DNA from: an archaeon
Lineage (GTDB): Archaea; Asgardarchaeota; Hermodarchaeia; Hermodarchaeales; Hermodarchaeaceae
NCBI GenBank assembly: GCA_016550405.1
Contig: JABXGX010000328.1
Span: 1-11,995, forward strand
Length of the DNA: 11,995 bases
Direction: 5' to 3'
Below are positions 7,379-11,228 of the stretch, one piece after another; position 1 is the stretch's first letter, and each line of letters starts with the position of its first letter. Position numbers and translations under genes: made by a program. A model generated the notes under the pieces. The model was not told the DNA's origin and searched no databases. It saw only the letters and a list, made by a program, of their open reading frames with translations.

Positions 7379-7392
7379 CAAAAACATTAATA
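7379..7392 (+). promoter_or_regulatory. possible TATA-like box of the membrane-protein gene
   Basis: The sequence AAAAACATTAATAC lies about 62 bp upstream of the ATG at 7449 and would place transcription start near 7411, giving a leader of roughly 37 nt that includes the GGAGG ribosome site. It is a modest match in the only AT-rich part of the 98-bp gap after tRNA-Ala. Confidence 0.3.
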
Positions 7393-7435
7393 CCTACTAT
7401 GTCATCCCAATGGCGCAACACTAACGAGCCCGCTT

Positions 7436-7441
7436 GGAGGG
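7436..7441 (+). promoter_or_regulatory. Shine-Dalgarno that decides the start at 7449
   Basis: GGAGGG ends 7 bases before the ATG at 7449. The frame is open from a TTG at 7434, but that codon overlaps this ribosome site and has no site of its own, so the ATG is preferred. Confidence 0.75.
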
Positions 7442-7448
7442 TTTTTGT

Positions 7449-7913
7449 ATGTCACCGGTATTTTACTGGAAAAAATTAGATGATGGTGCTCTCCTTATCC
7501 TAGCAATGGCGATTTTCGGTGCTGTTCAAGTCTATCTCTCCTATCTCGGCGCGATGGTCTTTCTAATCATCTCCTCGCTTGTCCTTACCCTTGTTCCTCT
7601 TGGAGTAGTCCTCGTGCTCGCAACAGCAACCGCGCTACTTGCTGAATTGATGGGCTCTCGCTTTTTCCCATACCATGCACCCCGTGGAACACCTCCTGCT
7701 GGTCCCACCCGATTATACCTCCGCCAGCTTGGCATCGTTATGTTTGCTACCGCCCTCGTGCTGGGTCTGTGGGCGGTGTTCTATTACCTCATATTCACCT
7801 TCTCCCCTTTCACCCATCTCGCCTATCTTGTTGGATACATCGTCTCCAACGTGGCTGCCGCCCTCATCGCGTTAATCCTCATCACGCTCCTAGATTTTCT
7901 TTTAGGCTCTTAA
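7449..7913 (+). CDS. unknown integral membrane protein, about four transmembrane helices
   Basis: I do not recognise a family. The 154-aa protein has a short N-terminus (SPVFYWKKLDD), then hydrophobic segments at about 13-33, 35-66 (long enough for two passes or a hairpin), 95-118 and 124-150. The polar loop at 68-93 is rich in Arg, Pro and Gly (GSRFFPYHAPRGTPPAGPTRLYLRQ). No cofactor or catalytic motif stands out. The ribosome site at 7436-7441 supports the ATG. It sits alone between plus-strand tRNA-Ala and minus-strand tRNA-Phe, so context gives no clue. Codon phase and hydrophobic pattern make it very likely a real gene. Confidence 0.72.
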   Translation: MSPVFYWKKLDDGALLILAMAIFGAVQVYLSYLGAMVFLIISSLVLTLVPLGVVLVLATATALLAELMGSRFFPYHAPRGTPPAGPTRLYLRQLGIVMFATALVLGLWAVFYYLIFTFSPFTHLAYLVGYIVSNVAAALIALILITLLDFLLGS

Positions 7914-7945
7914 CTCATCGTCATGCAAAACTAAGATACTGAAAG

Positions 7946-8057
7946 TGGTGCCGACGGCGTGATTTGAACACGCGACAACGGGATCTTCAGTCCCGCGCTT
8001 TCGGAAAGCAGCGCATAACTCGCAGGTTAGGCTCCTCCCGGGCTAAGCTACGTCGGC
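7946..8057 (-). tRNA. tRNA-Phe (GAA) with an intron in the D arm
   Basis: The acceptor stem is GCCGACG/CGTCGGC with A73 and encoded CCA. The anticodon arm is CGGGA-CTGAAGA-TCCCG, anticodon GAA. The variable loop is TTGTC and the T arm GCGTG-TTCAAAT-CACGC. Removing 35 nt (8000-8034) gives a normal D arm GCTT-AGCCCGGGA-GAGC followed by G26; with the insert no cloverleaf forms. The gene lies 7 bp after tRNA-Val on the same strand, so the two are surely cotranscribed. Confidence 0.93.
8000..8034 (-). other. tRNA-Phe intron between D-stem bases 22 and 23
   Basis: This 35-nt intron interrupts the 3' half of the D stem. The ends fit a bulge-helix-bulge: central helix CGGG (5' exon) with TCCG (intron end, one G-U), bulges AGG and AAA, each cut between base two and three. 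That yields exactly GAGC, which pairs with GCTT. The inner and outer helices are weak by eye, so it is a relaxed motif. A neighbouring cut that yields AAGC would also close the D stem. Confidence 0.75.
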
Positions 8058-8064
8058 AACGGTG

Positions 8065-8141
8065 TGGTGGGCCGGCCGTGATTTGAACACGGGACCTCCG
8101 CCGTGTCAGGACGGCGTCATAACCAACTAGACCACCGGCCC
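8065..8141 (-). tRNA. tRNA-Val (GAC)
   Basis: The acceptor stem is GGGCCGG/CCGGCCC, with A73 and encoded CCA. The D arm is GTCT-AGTTGGTTA-TGAC. The anticodon arm is CCGTC-CTGACAC-GGCGG (one U-G pair), anticodon GAC for valine. The variable loop is AGGTC and the T arm CCGTG-TTCAAAT-CACGG. It has no intron and is first in the tRNA-Val/tRNA-Phe pair. Confidence 0.95.
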
Positions 8142-8183
8142 AATGCCGTGGATTACCTACGGGGTCAAAATCCTCACACGCGC

Positions 8184-8194
8184 CTTAATATCTT
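8184..8194 (-). promoter_or_regulatory. TATA-like box of the tRNA-Val/tRNA-Phe unit
   Basis: The minus strand reads AAGATATTAAG, about 48 bp before the first base of tRNA-Val and downstream of the stop of the 131-aa protein. It would start transcription near 8163, giving a short 5' leader for RNase P to remove. Spacing and composition only. Confidence 0.4.
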
Positions 8195-8218
8195 TTTCCG
8201 TGAACACAAAATCCCTTG

Positions 8219-8614
8219 TCACCGTAAGGTGCGCACCCATTCCTCGTGTAAGGAAGGTTGTTCGGGGGCACCCGGAACGGCTTGGAACTCCGTCTCCAAC
8301 TCTTGGACAATTTTGGCTAACCGCCCCTCAGTAGCAACGCAATCAAGGATGCCTTCATCAAAATCGAAGGTCATAGGTGGAAAGCTAATCCGATGCATCA
8401 AGGTGATGAGCACACCATTTAACTCCACTCCAATCGCGTAGATGCGGAGGGCTCGAAGCCACTGAGCCGGATTATTCGCGATATCGCCCTCGAAGGGGGC
8501 AACGTGGTATACTGGCTCAAAGGTCACGATGGCTGCGCGACGGGCAAAATCCAAGAATTTTTGGTAGTCGTGGACTTCCACAGGGGGAACGTATTCCATT
8601 TGATCATTTTCCAT
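8219..8614 (-). CDS. hypothetical protein, 131 aa, with structured leader
   Basis: I do not recognise a family. The start is chosen at ATG 8614 because a TGGAGGT Shine-Dalgarno lies 7 bases before it; the upstream ATG at 8629 overlaps that site and has none of its own. The protein is soluble-looking. It has an acidic N-terminus (1-20, MENDQMEYVPPVEVHDYQKF), an alpha/beta-looking body with VTFEPVYHVAPFEGD (30-44), NPAQWLRALRIYAIGVELNGVLITLMHRISFPPMTFDF (48-85) and an amphipathic helix LAKIVQELETEFQAV (99-113). Cys92 is its only cysteine. I see no signal peptide or metal motif. It stands alone, with its own TATA-like box, between tRNA genes, and the RNA ahead of it is unusually structured (see 8617-8639 and 8650-8708). 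Confidence 0.7.
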   Translation of the reverse strand: MENDQMEYVPPVEVHDYQKFLDFARRAAIVTFEPVYHVAPFEGDIANNPAQWLRALRIYAIGVELNGVLITLMHRISFPPMTFDFDEGILDCVATEGRLAKIVQELETEFQAVPGAPEQPSLHEEWVRTLR

Positions 8615-8616
8615 GG

Positions 8617-8639
8617 GCTCTACCTCCATTTAGGTGAGC
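8617..8639 (-). promoter_or_regulatory. hairpin that sequesters the Shine-Dalgarno of the 131-aa protein
   Basis: On the minus strand, GCTCACCT (8639-8632) pairs with AGGT-A-GAGC (8625-8617): eight base pairs with one bulged A (8621) and a 6-base loop AAATGG. The Shine-Dalgarno TGGAGGT (8628-8622) spans the loop and the 3' arm, so its AGGT is paired; the ATG follows 2 bases after the stem. Pairing is seen in the sequence; inhibition of translation is inferred. Confidence 0.6.
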
Positions 8640-8649
8640 TCTCCCACCC

Positions 8650-8708
8650 CATTGTTTCCAGTGGAGCGACGATGGCTCCAGCGTTCATGGGGTGAACGGG
8701 AAACAGTG
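8650..8708 (-). promoter_or_regulatory. three-way-junction RNA structure in the 5' leader (riboswitch-like candidate)
   Basis: In the minus-strand RNA three stems nest without gaps. P1 pairs 8708-8699 with 8659-8650 (CACTGTTTCC with GGAAACAATG, nine pairs and one C-A mismatch; seven consecutive inside). P2 pairs 8698-8693 with 8687-8682 (CGTTCA/TGAACG, loop CCCCA). P3 pairs 8680-8675 with 8667-8662 (TGGAGC/GCTCCA, 7-base loop). Junction strands are 0, 1 and 2 nt. A TATA-like box at 8736-8744 would start the RNA at about 8710-8714, so the junction would be its 5' end. I know of no described element with this sequence. It could instead be a DNA operator. Confidence 0.55.
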
Positions 8709-8735
8709 ATAACAAGTTATACTTATAGATACTTA

Positions 8736-8744
8736 CTTATAAAT
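8736..8744 (-). promoter_or_regulatory. TATA-like box of the 131-aa protein gene
   Basis: The minus strand reads ATTTATAAG, preceded by an A-rich BRE-like stretch. The box centre at 8740 predicts transcription start at about 8710-8714, just upstream of the three-way junction. Another AT-rich box (about 8762-8771) could serve either strand, so the exact start is uncertain. Confidence 0.5.
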
Positions 8745-8786
8745 ATTGTTATTACGCTGAAATTATAAATAAATGCTAATAACAAT
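8745..8786. repeat. 10-bp inverted repeat around an AT-rich core
   Basis: ATTGTTATTA (8745-8754) and TAATAACAAT (8777-8786) are perfect inverted repeats. The 22 bases between them include AATTATAAATAAAT, a TATA-like sequence on either strand. The layout suggests an operator or a pair of divergent promoters; the region is AT-rich, so chance is not excluded. Confidence 0.45.
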
Positions 8787-8806
8787 GTGTGTAAAACTAA
8801 ATAAAC

Positions 8807-8844
8807 GGTCTCTTAGACCCCTTTCAGCCTTCATTTGAGCTGAA
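8807..8844. other. two adjacent hairpins in the intergenic region
   Basis: GGTCT-CTT-AGACC (8807-8819) is followed three bases later by TTCAGC...GCTGAA (8823-8828 with 8839-8844), extended inside by TCA/TGA with a 2-base bulge. On plus they lie 15-50 nt after the TATA-like AT-rich core at 8762-8771, so a small plus-strand RNA is possible. On minus they lie 40-75 nt past tRNA-UCA and its T-run. No coding potential seen. Confidence 0.4.
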
Positions 8845-8868
8845 TCCTATCTATGATCAATACAATCG

Positions 8869-8877
8869 AGAAAAAGA
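8869..8877 (-). terminator. T-rich terminator after the UCA tRNA
   Basis: The minus strand reads CTCTTTTTCTC starting about 6 bases past the encoded CCA of the tRNA. Archaeal RNA polymerase commonly terminates at such T-runs without a hairpin. Confidence 0.45.
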
Positions 8878-8882
8878 GGGAT

Positions 8883-8957
8883 TGGTGCGGTCGCCGGGAT
8901 TCGAACCCGGGTATTCGGCGTTGAAGGCCGAAATCATAACCACTTGACCACGACCGC
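8883..8957 (-). tRNA. tRNA with anticodon UCA (UGA-reading; body tRNA-Glu-like)
   Basis: The cloverleaf is complete: acceptor GCGGTCG/CGACCGC, A73, encoded CCA; D arm GTCA-AGTGGTTA-TGAT; anticodon arm TCGGC-CTTCAAC-GCCGA; variable loop ATAC; T arm CCGGG-TTCGAAT-CCCGG. Loop positions 34-36 read TCA (plus-strand 8922-8924), which decodes UGA. It is not tRNA-Sec: the variable arm is only 4 nt and the acceptor 7 bp. The 4-nt variable loop, G1-C72/C2-G71 and the flanks of the anticodon arm resemble tRNA-Glu, whose loop would be CTTTCAC. A UCA-type tRNA-Trp is another reading, since tRNA-Trp loops are often CTCCAAC. All stems pair, so it does not look decayed. The amino acid is undetermined. Confidence 0.85.
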
Positions 8958-8981
8958 TACAACCCGCAGGGGAGATATGGA

Positions 8982-9026
8982 TTCGCTTAAGTGTTTCCAT
9001 TTTCAAATGAATAGTGTTCGCTTAAG
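8982..9026 (-). promoter_or_regulatory. tRNA-UCA promoter with a 10-bp direct repeat
   Basis: TTCGCTTAAG occurs at 8982-8991 and again at 9017-9026. The first copy, read on minus as CTTAAGCGAA, is centred about 30 bp before the tRNA-UCA 5' end and is well placed as its TATA box. The second copy lies 35 bp further upstream and could be a second promoter or a factor site. Confidence 0.45.
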
Positions 9027-9045
9027 GAACCACGATAGCCAAAAC

Positions 9046-9054
9046 CAATAAAAA
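9046..9054 (+). promoter_or_regulatory. TATA-like box of the tRNA-Gly/rnp4 unit
   Basis: CAATAAAAA is centred about 31 bp before the first base of tRNA-Gly, predicting a start near 9076 and a leader of about 5 nt. It is the only AT-rich box before the tRNA. Confidence 0.5.
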
Positions 9055-9080
9055 GGGCGACGGATTCTACAAACCTTCGT

Positions 9081-9155
9081 GCGCTGTTGGTCTAGTGGCT
9101 AGGACTCCAGCCTGCCACGCTGGGTGCCCGGGTTCAAATCCCGGACAGCGCACCA
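9081..9155 (+). tRNA. tRNA-Gly (GCC)
   Basis: The acceptor is GCGCTGT/ACAGCGC with A73 and encoded CCA. The D arm is GTCT-AGTGGCTA-GGAC. The anticodon arm is CCAGC-CTGCCAC-GCTGG, anticodon GCC for glycine. The variable loop is GTGC and the T arm CCGGG-TTCAAAT-CCCGG. There is no intron. The RNase P subunit gene starts 29 bp after the CCA end, with only a pyrimidine-rich stretch between. Confidence 0.95.
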
Positions 9156-9184
9156 CTTTCCCATTTTCTTATTCGGTGTTAAGT

Positions 9185-9526
9185 ATGCGAGTACGCGGGA
9201 GTCGCCGATGGCGAGCCACAGTGGTCCAGCATCTCCGGACTCTCTTCGAGAGGGCTGAAGCGGTTGCGCCACAAGATCCTGCGCTTGCTCAGCGTTATGT
9301 GCAATCCGCCCGACGTATTATGATGCGCACTAGAGTCCGGCTACCCCAAGAATTGCGGCATCGGTACTGTCATCGTTGTGAACATTATTTTCGTCCCGGT
9401 ATTAATGCACGGGTACGCCTTCGTAACGCCGGTAGGAATAAGTCCCTGGTTATCACTTGCCTTTCCTGTGGTAATCGCCGCAAACTCCTTTGGAACCAAA
9501 CGCGAGGAACCAACCATGCCAACTAA
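9185..9526 (+). CDS. rnp4: RNase P protein component 4 (Rpp21/Rpr2 family)
   Basis: This 113-aa protein has the Rpp21 zinc ribbon: Cys62 and Cys65 (RYCHRCEHYFRPGINARVRLR), then Cys92 and Cys95 (ITCLSCGNRRK). The N-terminal half (1-60) is two basic helices, as in archaeal Rnp4, ending in RTRVRLPQELRHRYC. With Rnp1 it forms the specificity-domain side of archaeal RNase P, which cleaves pre-tRNA leaders. The start is ATG 9185 with a CGGTG ribosome site; GTG 9176 is a possible alternative. The open frame runs back into tRNA-Gly but that part cannot be coding. There is no separate promoter, so it is probably expressed from the tRNA-Gly transcript. Its stop overlaps the YhbY gene by 11 bp. Confidence 0.9.
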   Translation: MRVRGSRRWRATVVQHLRTLFERAEAVAPQDPALAQRYVQSARRIMMRTRVRLPQELRHRYCHRCEHYFRPGINARVRLRNAGRNKSLVITCLSCGNRRKLLWNQTRGTNHAN

Positions 9527-9770
9527 AGCTGATCTAGCTCGGATTTGGGCAGAAGAAAAACCGGCTGTCCGTATCGGTAAAAACGGATTGGACGCAGGAA
9601 TAATCGAAGAAGTCAATCGCCACCTGAAAAAACGAAAAGTAATCAAAGTCAAATTTCTCAAAACCTCAACAAATTCAGTTGGTTTCGATGAACTGGTAGC
9701 CCAGCTAGCGAATCTAACCTCCAGCAAGGTCTGGGGTCAGCGAGGGTTCGTAGTCATTCTTGCCCGATAA
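9516..9770 (+). CDS. CRS1/YhbY-domain RNA-binding protein
   Basis: The protein is 84 aa and consists of one CRM (CRS1-YhbY) domain. The hallmark loop is RIGKNGLDAGIIEEVNRHLKKRKVIKVKF (about 20-48), the family's 'vGKnGltegvi.ei...L...eliKVk'. The fold closes with the C-terminal strand WGQRGFVVILAR. Bacterial YhbY binds pre-50S particles and plant CRS1 proteins help intron splicing; the archaeal role is probably ribosome assembly or RNA handling. The start ATG 9516 lies inside the end of rnp4, with GAGGA 8 bases upstream, so translation is likely coupled. Confidence 0.88.
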   Translation: MPTKADLARIWAEEKPAVRIGKNGLDAGIIEEVNRHLKKRKVIKVKFLKTSTNSVGFDELVAQLANLTSSKVWGQRGFVVILAR

Positions 9771-9808
9771 CCGTGGTTATAGTTCCAAAGTAACTACGAA
9801 AGAATTTT
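9771..9808 (+). terminator. hairpin and T-run after the YhbY gene
   Basis: Directly after the stop, CGTGGTTA (9772-9779) pairs with TAACTACG (9791-9798), one G-T pair, with an 11-base loop. A short T-run (AATTTT, 9803-9808) follows. It may end the tRNA-Gly/rnp4/yhbY transcript, though the T-run also forms part of the eS19 TATA-like box. Confidence 0.35.
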
Positions 9809-9812
9809 AAGG
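9802..9812 (+). promoter_or_regulatory. TATA-like box of the eS19 operon
   Basis: GAATTTTAAGG is centred near 9807 and predicts transcription start near 9832, 47 nt before the eS19 GTG and exactly at the base of the leader hairpin at 9833-9850. Confidence 0.45.
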
Positions 9813-9832
9813 CTCTCATCGTGTATCTCAGC

Positions 9833-9850
9833 CGACTCGTCGGCGAGTCG
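9833..9850 (+). promoter_or_regulatory. hairpin at the 5' end of the eS19 leader
   Basis: CGACTCG (9833-9839) and CGAGTCG (9844-9850) form a perfect 7-bp stem with loop TCGG. It would be the first structure of the predicted eS19 mRNA. It might stabilise the mRNA, bind a ribosomal protein, or be a DNA palindrome at the initiation site. Confidence 0.45.
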
Positions 9851-9878
9851 ATTCTCTATACGCCGTGGGGTCTTTATC

Positions 9879-10307
9879 GTGTCTACTGTATTTGATGTTC
9901 CTGCAGAGCAACTGATTCCTCGCATTGCCGAGGAACTCAAGAAAGCAAAAGAAGTTACCCCGCCGGAATGGGCTACCTACGCCAAGACAGGTGCCCATAA
10001 AGAAAAACCCCCGATCGATGCCAATTGGTGGTATACCCGGTGTGCTTCGATTCTTCGACGTCTCTACGTGAAAGGCCCAAGTGGTACTGCACGACTTCGA
10101 ACTGCTTATGGAGGACGACAACGCCGAGGGGCACGTCCCAACCATTTCTCGAAAGGAAGCGGGTCCATCATTCGAACGGCACTCCAACAACTCGAAAAGG
10201 CAGGACTCGTCGAACACGACAAAGGTACAGGACGTCGCCTTTCCCATAAAGGGCGATCCTTCTTGGACAAATTAGCACACATGATGCGAAAACAGGATGC
10301 GGGATAA
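9879..10307 (+). CDS. rps19e: 30S ribosomal protein eS19
   Basis: This 142-aa protein is typical in length. It begins MSTVFDVPAEQLIPRIAEELKK, and the signature WWYTRCASILRRLYVKGPSGTARLRTAYGGRQRRGARPNHF is at about 50-90. The C-terminal winged-helix part has GSGSIIRTALQQLEKAGLVEHDKGTGRRLSHKGRSFLDKLA. It binds 16S rRNA in the head of the small subunit and is needed for its maturation in eukaryotes. The start is GTG 9879, with GGGGT about 8 bases upstream. It is the first gene of the run eS19-PDCD5-eL39-eL31, a common archaeal order. Confidence 0.97.
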   Translation: MSTVFDVPAEQLIPRIAEELKKAKEVTPPEWATYAKTGAHKEKPPIDANWWYTRCASILRRLYVKGPSGTARLRTAYGGRQRRGARPNHFSKGSGSIIRTALQQLEKAGLVEHDKGTGRRLSHKGRSFLDKLAHMMRKQDAG

Positions 10308-10328
10308 AACAACACGGAGATTTACGCC

Positions 10329-10661
10329 TTGAGCGAAGATGAACTAAACGAGCTGCGAAAACGGAAAATGGCTGAACTCCAACAACAAGCTTTAGCCGAA
10401 GAACACGTCGCAGCTCAAGAAGCCGAAATCCGCGCCCAACGGGCCGCAGTTCTACGGCAGATTCTCTCACCCGAAGCTCGATCACGGTTAAGCAATCTTC
10501 GCATGGTGAAACCCAAGTTTGCTGAGCAACTGGAAAATGAACTCATTCGCTTGGCATCCACGAATCGCTTACCTGAAATTCCAATTACCGACAAGACGCT
10601 GAAGACCATGCTTGCTCAAGTCGCAGGACGTCAGCGCGATACAAAAATCCAATTCAAATGA
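10329..10661 (+). CDS. PDCD5-family DNA-binding-like protein
   Basis: The protein is 110 aa, close to the normal archaeal length. An N-terminal charged helix with Gln/Glu repeats (ELRKRKMAELQQQALAEEHVAAQEAEIRAQRAAVLRQIL) is followed by the conserved triple-helix core LSPEARSRLSNLRMVKPKFAEQLENELIRLA and ITDKTLKTMLAQVAGRQRDTKIQF. The family is conserved from archaea to humans; archaeal members bind DNA in vitro, but the cellular role is unclear. It starts at TTG (GGAG upstream). It sits between two ribosomal protein genes, which fits a translation-linked role. Confidence 0.94.
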   Translation: MSEDELNELRKRKMAELQQQALAEEHVAAQEAEIRAQRAAVLRQILSPEARSRLSNLRMVKPKFAEQLENELIRLASTNRLPEIPITDKTLKTMLAQVAGRQRDTKIQFK

Positions 10662-10673
10662 AAGGTGGCATTG

Positions 10674-10829
10674 ATGGCACGTAACAAACCACTGGCAAAG
10701 AAACTACGGCTTGGCCGTCAGTTGAAATCAAACGTTGGCGTTCCCGCCTGGATTATGGTCAAGACCAATGGCAAAATCCGCACCCATCCCAAACGCCGAA
10801 ATTGGCGACAATCTAAGCTCAAACCCTAA
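10674..10829 (+). CDS. rpl39e: 50S ribosomal protein eL39
   Basis: This 51-aa protein begins [20 protein letters not shown] and continues [10 protein letters not shown], then [14 protein letters not shown]. The pattern 'KP..KK.RLg...k.Nr.vP.Wi..kT..k.r..pkrR.WRrskLk' is the eL39 family. It lines the wall of the nascent-peptide exit tunnel. The usual Asn-Arg-Pro-like region is NVGVP here. The ATG has AGGTGG 6 bases upstream and lies 12 bp after the PDCD5 stop. It is too short for many gene finders. Confidence 0.96.
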   Translation: MARNKPLAKKLRLGRQLKSNVGVPAWIMVKTNGKIRTHPKRRNWRQSKLKP

Positions 10830-10852
10830 AACTAAAAGGAGATTACCCAGGA

Positions 10853-11176
10853 ATGACAGAAAAAGACGATGCACTAGCCGACTCGCTCGGGGTCCCCGAA
10901 GTTGCAGAAGAAATCGTGGTCGAACGCCTTTACACCATCCCCCTGGGTAAAGCCTACCAAGCCGTACGCAAGAGACGAGCTAGGCGCGCTGTTAACCTTG
11001 TTAAAGCCTTCATAATCCGACATATGAAAGTCGAAGATGGCGCCGACCTCACCATCGACACCTCCCTGAACGAATACCTTTGGACCCGTGGTATAGAAAA
11101 ACCACCACGCCGTGTTCGCGTCAGAGCTACCAAAGATAGGGATGGATTGGTCAAAGTCTTCCTTGTCGAAGGATAG
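10853..11176 (+). CDS. rpl31e: 50S ribosomal protein eL31
   Basis: The protein is 107 aa. The eL31 core is RLYTIPLGKAYQAVRKRRARRAVNLVKAFIIRHMK (about 25-59), then DGADLTIDTSLNEYLWTRGIEKPPRRVRVRATKDRDGLVKVFLVE (about 62-106). It binds near the exit of the peptide tunnel. It is longer than many archaeal versions because of an acidic N-terminal extension of about 20 residues (MTEKDDALADSLGVPEVAEEI). The ATG at 10853 has AGGAG about 12 bases upstream. It follows eL39 by 23 bp. Confidence 0.96.
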   Translation: MTEKDDALADSLGVPEVAEEIVVERLYTIPLGKAYQAVRKRRARRAVNLVKAFIIRHMKVEDGADLTIDTSLNEYLWTRGIEKPPRRVRVRATKDRDGLVKVFLVEG

Positions 11177-11228
11177 CGCCCACATTTTCTCAACCGGATT
11201 AGACGAATTTCTCAGTGTGGCCTTCTAG

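Noticed and set aside
8103..8441. Plus-strand open frames opposite tRNA-Val and the 131-aa protein.
   Set aside because: They overlap a certain tRNA, lack ribosome sites and have low-complexity-like composition; the minus frame has a strong Shine-Dalgarno.
8650..8708. Three-way junction as a tRNA or tRNA remnant, or a C/D box RNA.
   Set aside because: There is no T-loop sequence, no CCA and stem lengths do not fit; no proper C and D boxes are present on either strand.
8883..8957. tRNA-Sec, because the anticodon is UCA.
   Set aside because: Acceptor and T stems are 7 and 5 bp, the D stem is ordinary and the variable loop is 4 nt; archaeal tRNA-Sec has a long variable arm and extended stems.
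9095..9184. Extended N-terminus of the RNase P subunit.
   Set aside because: It would translate tRNA-Gly; the codons are simply open through a GC-rich tRNA.
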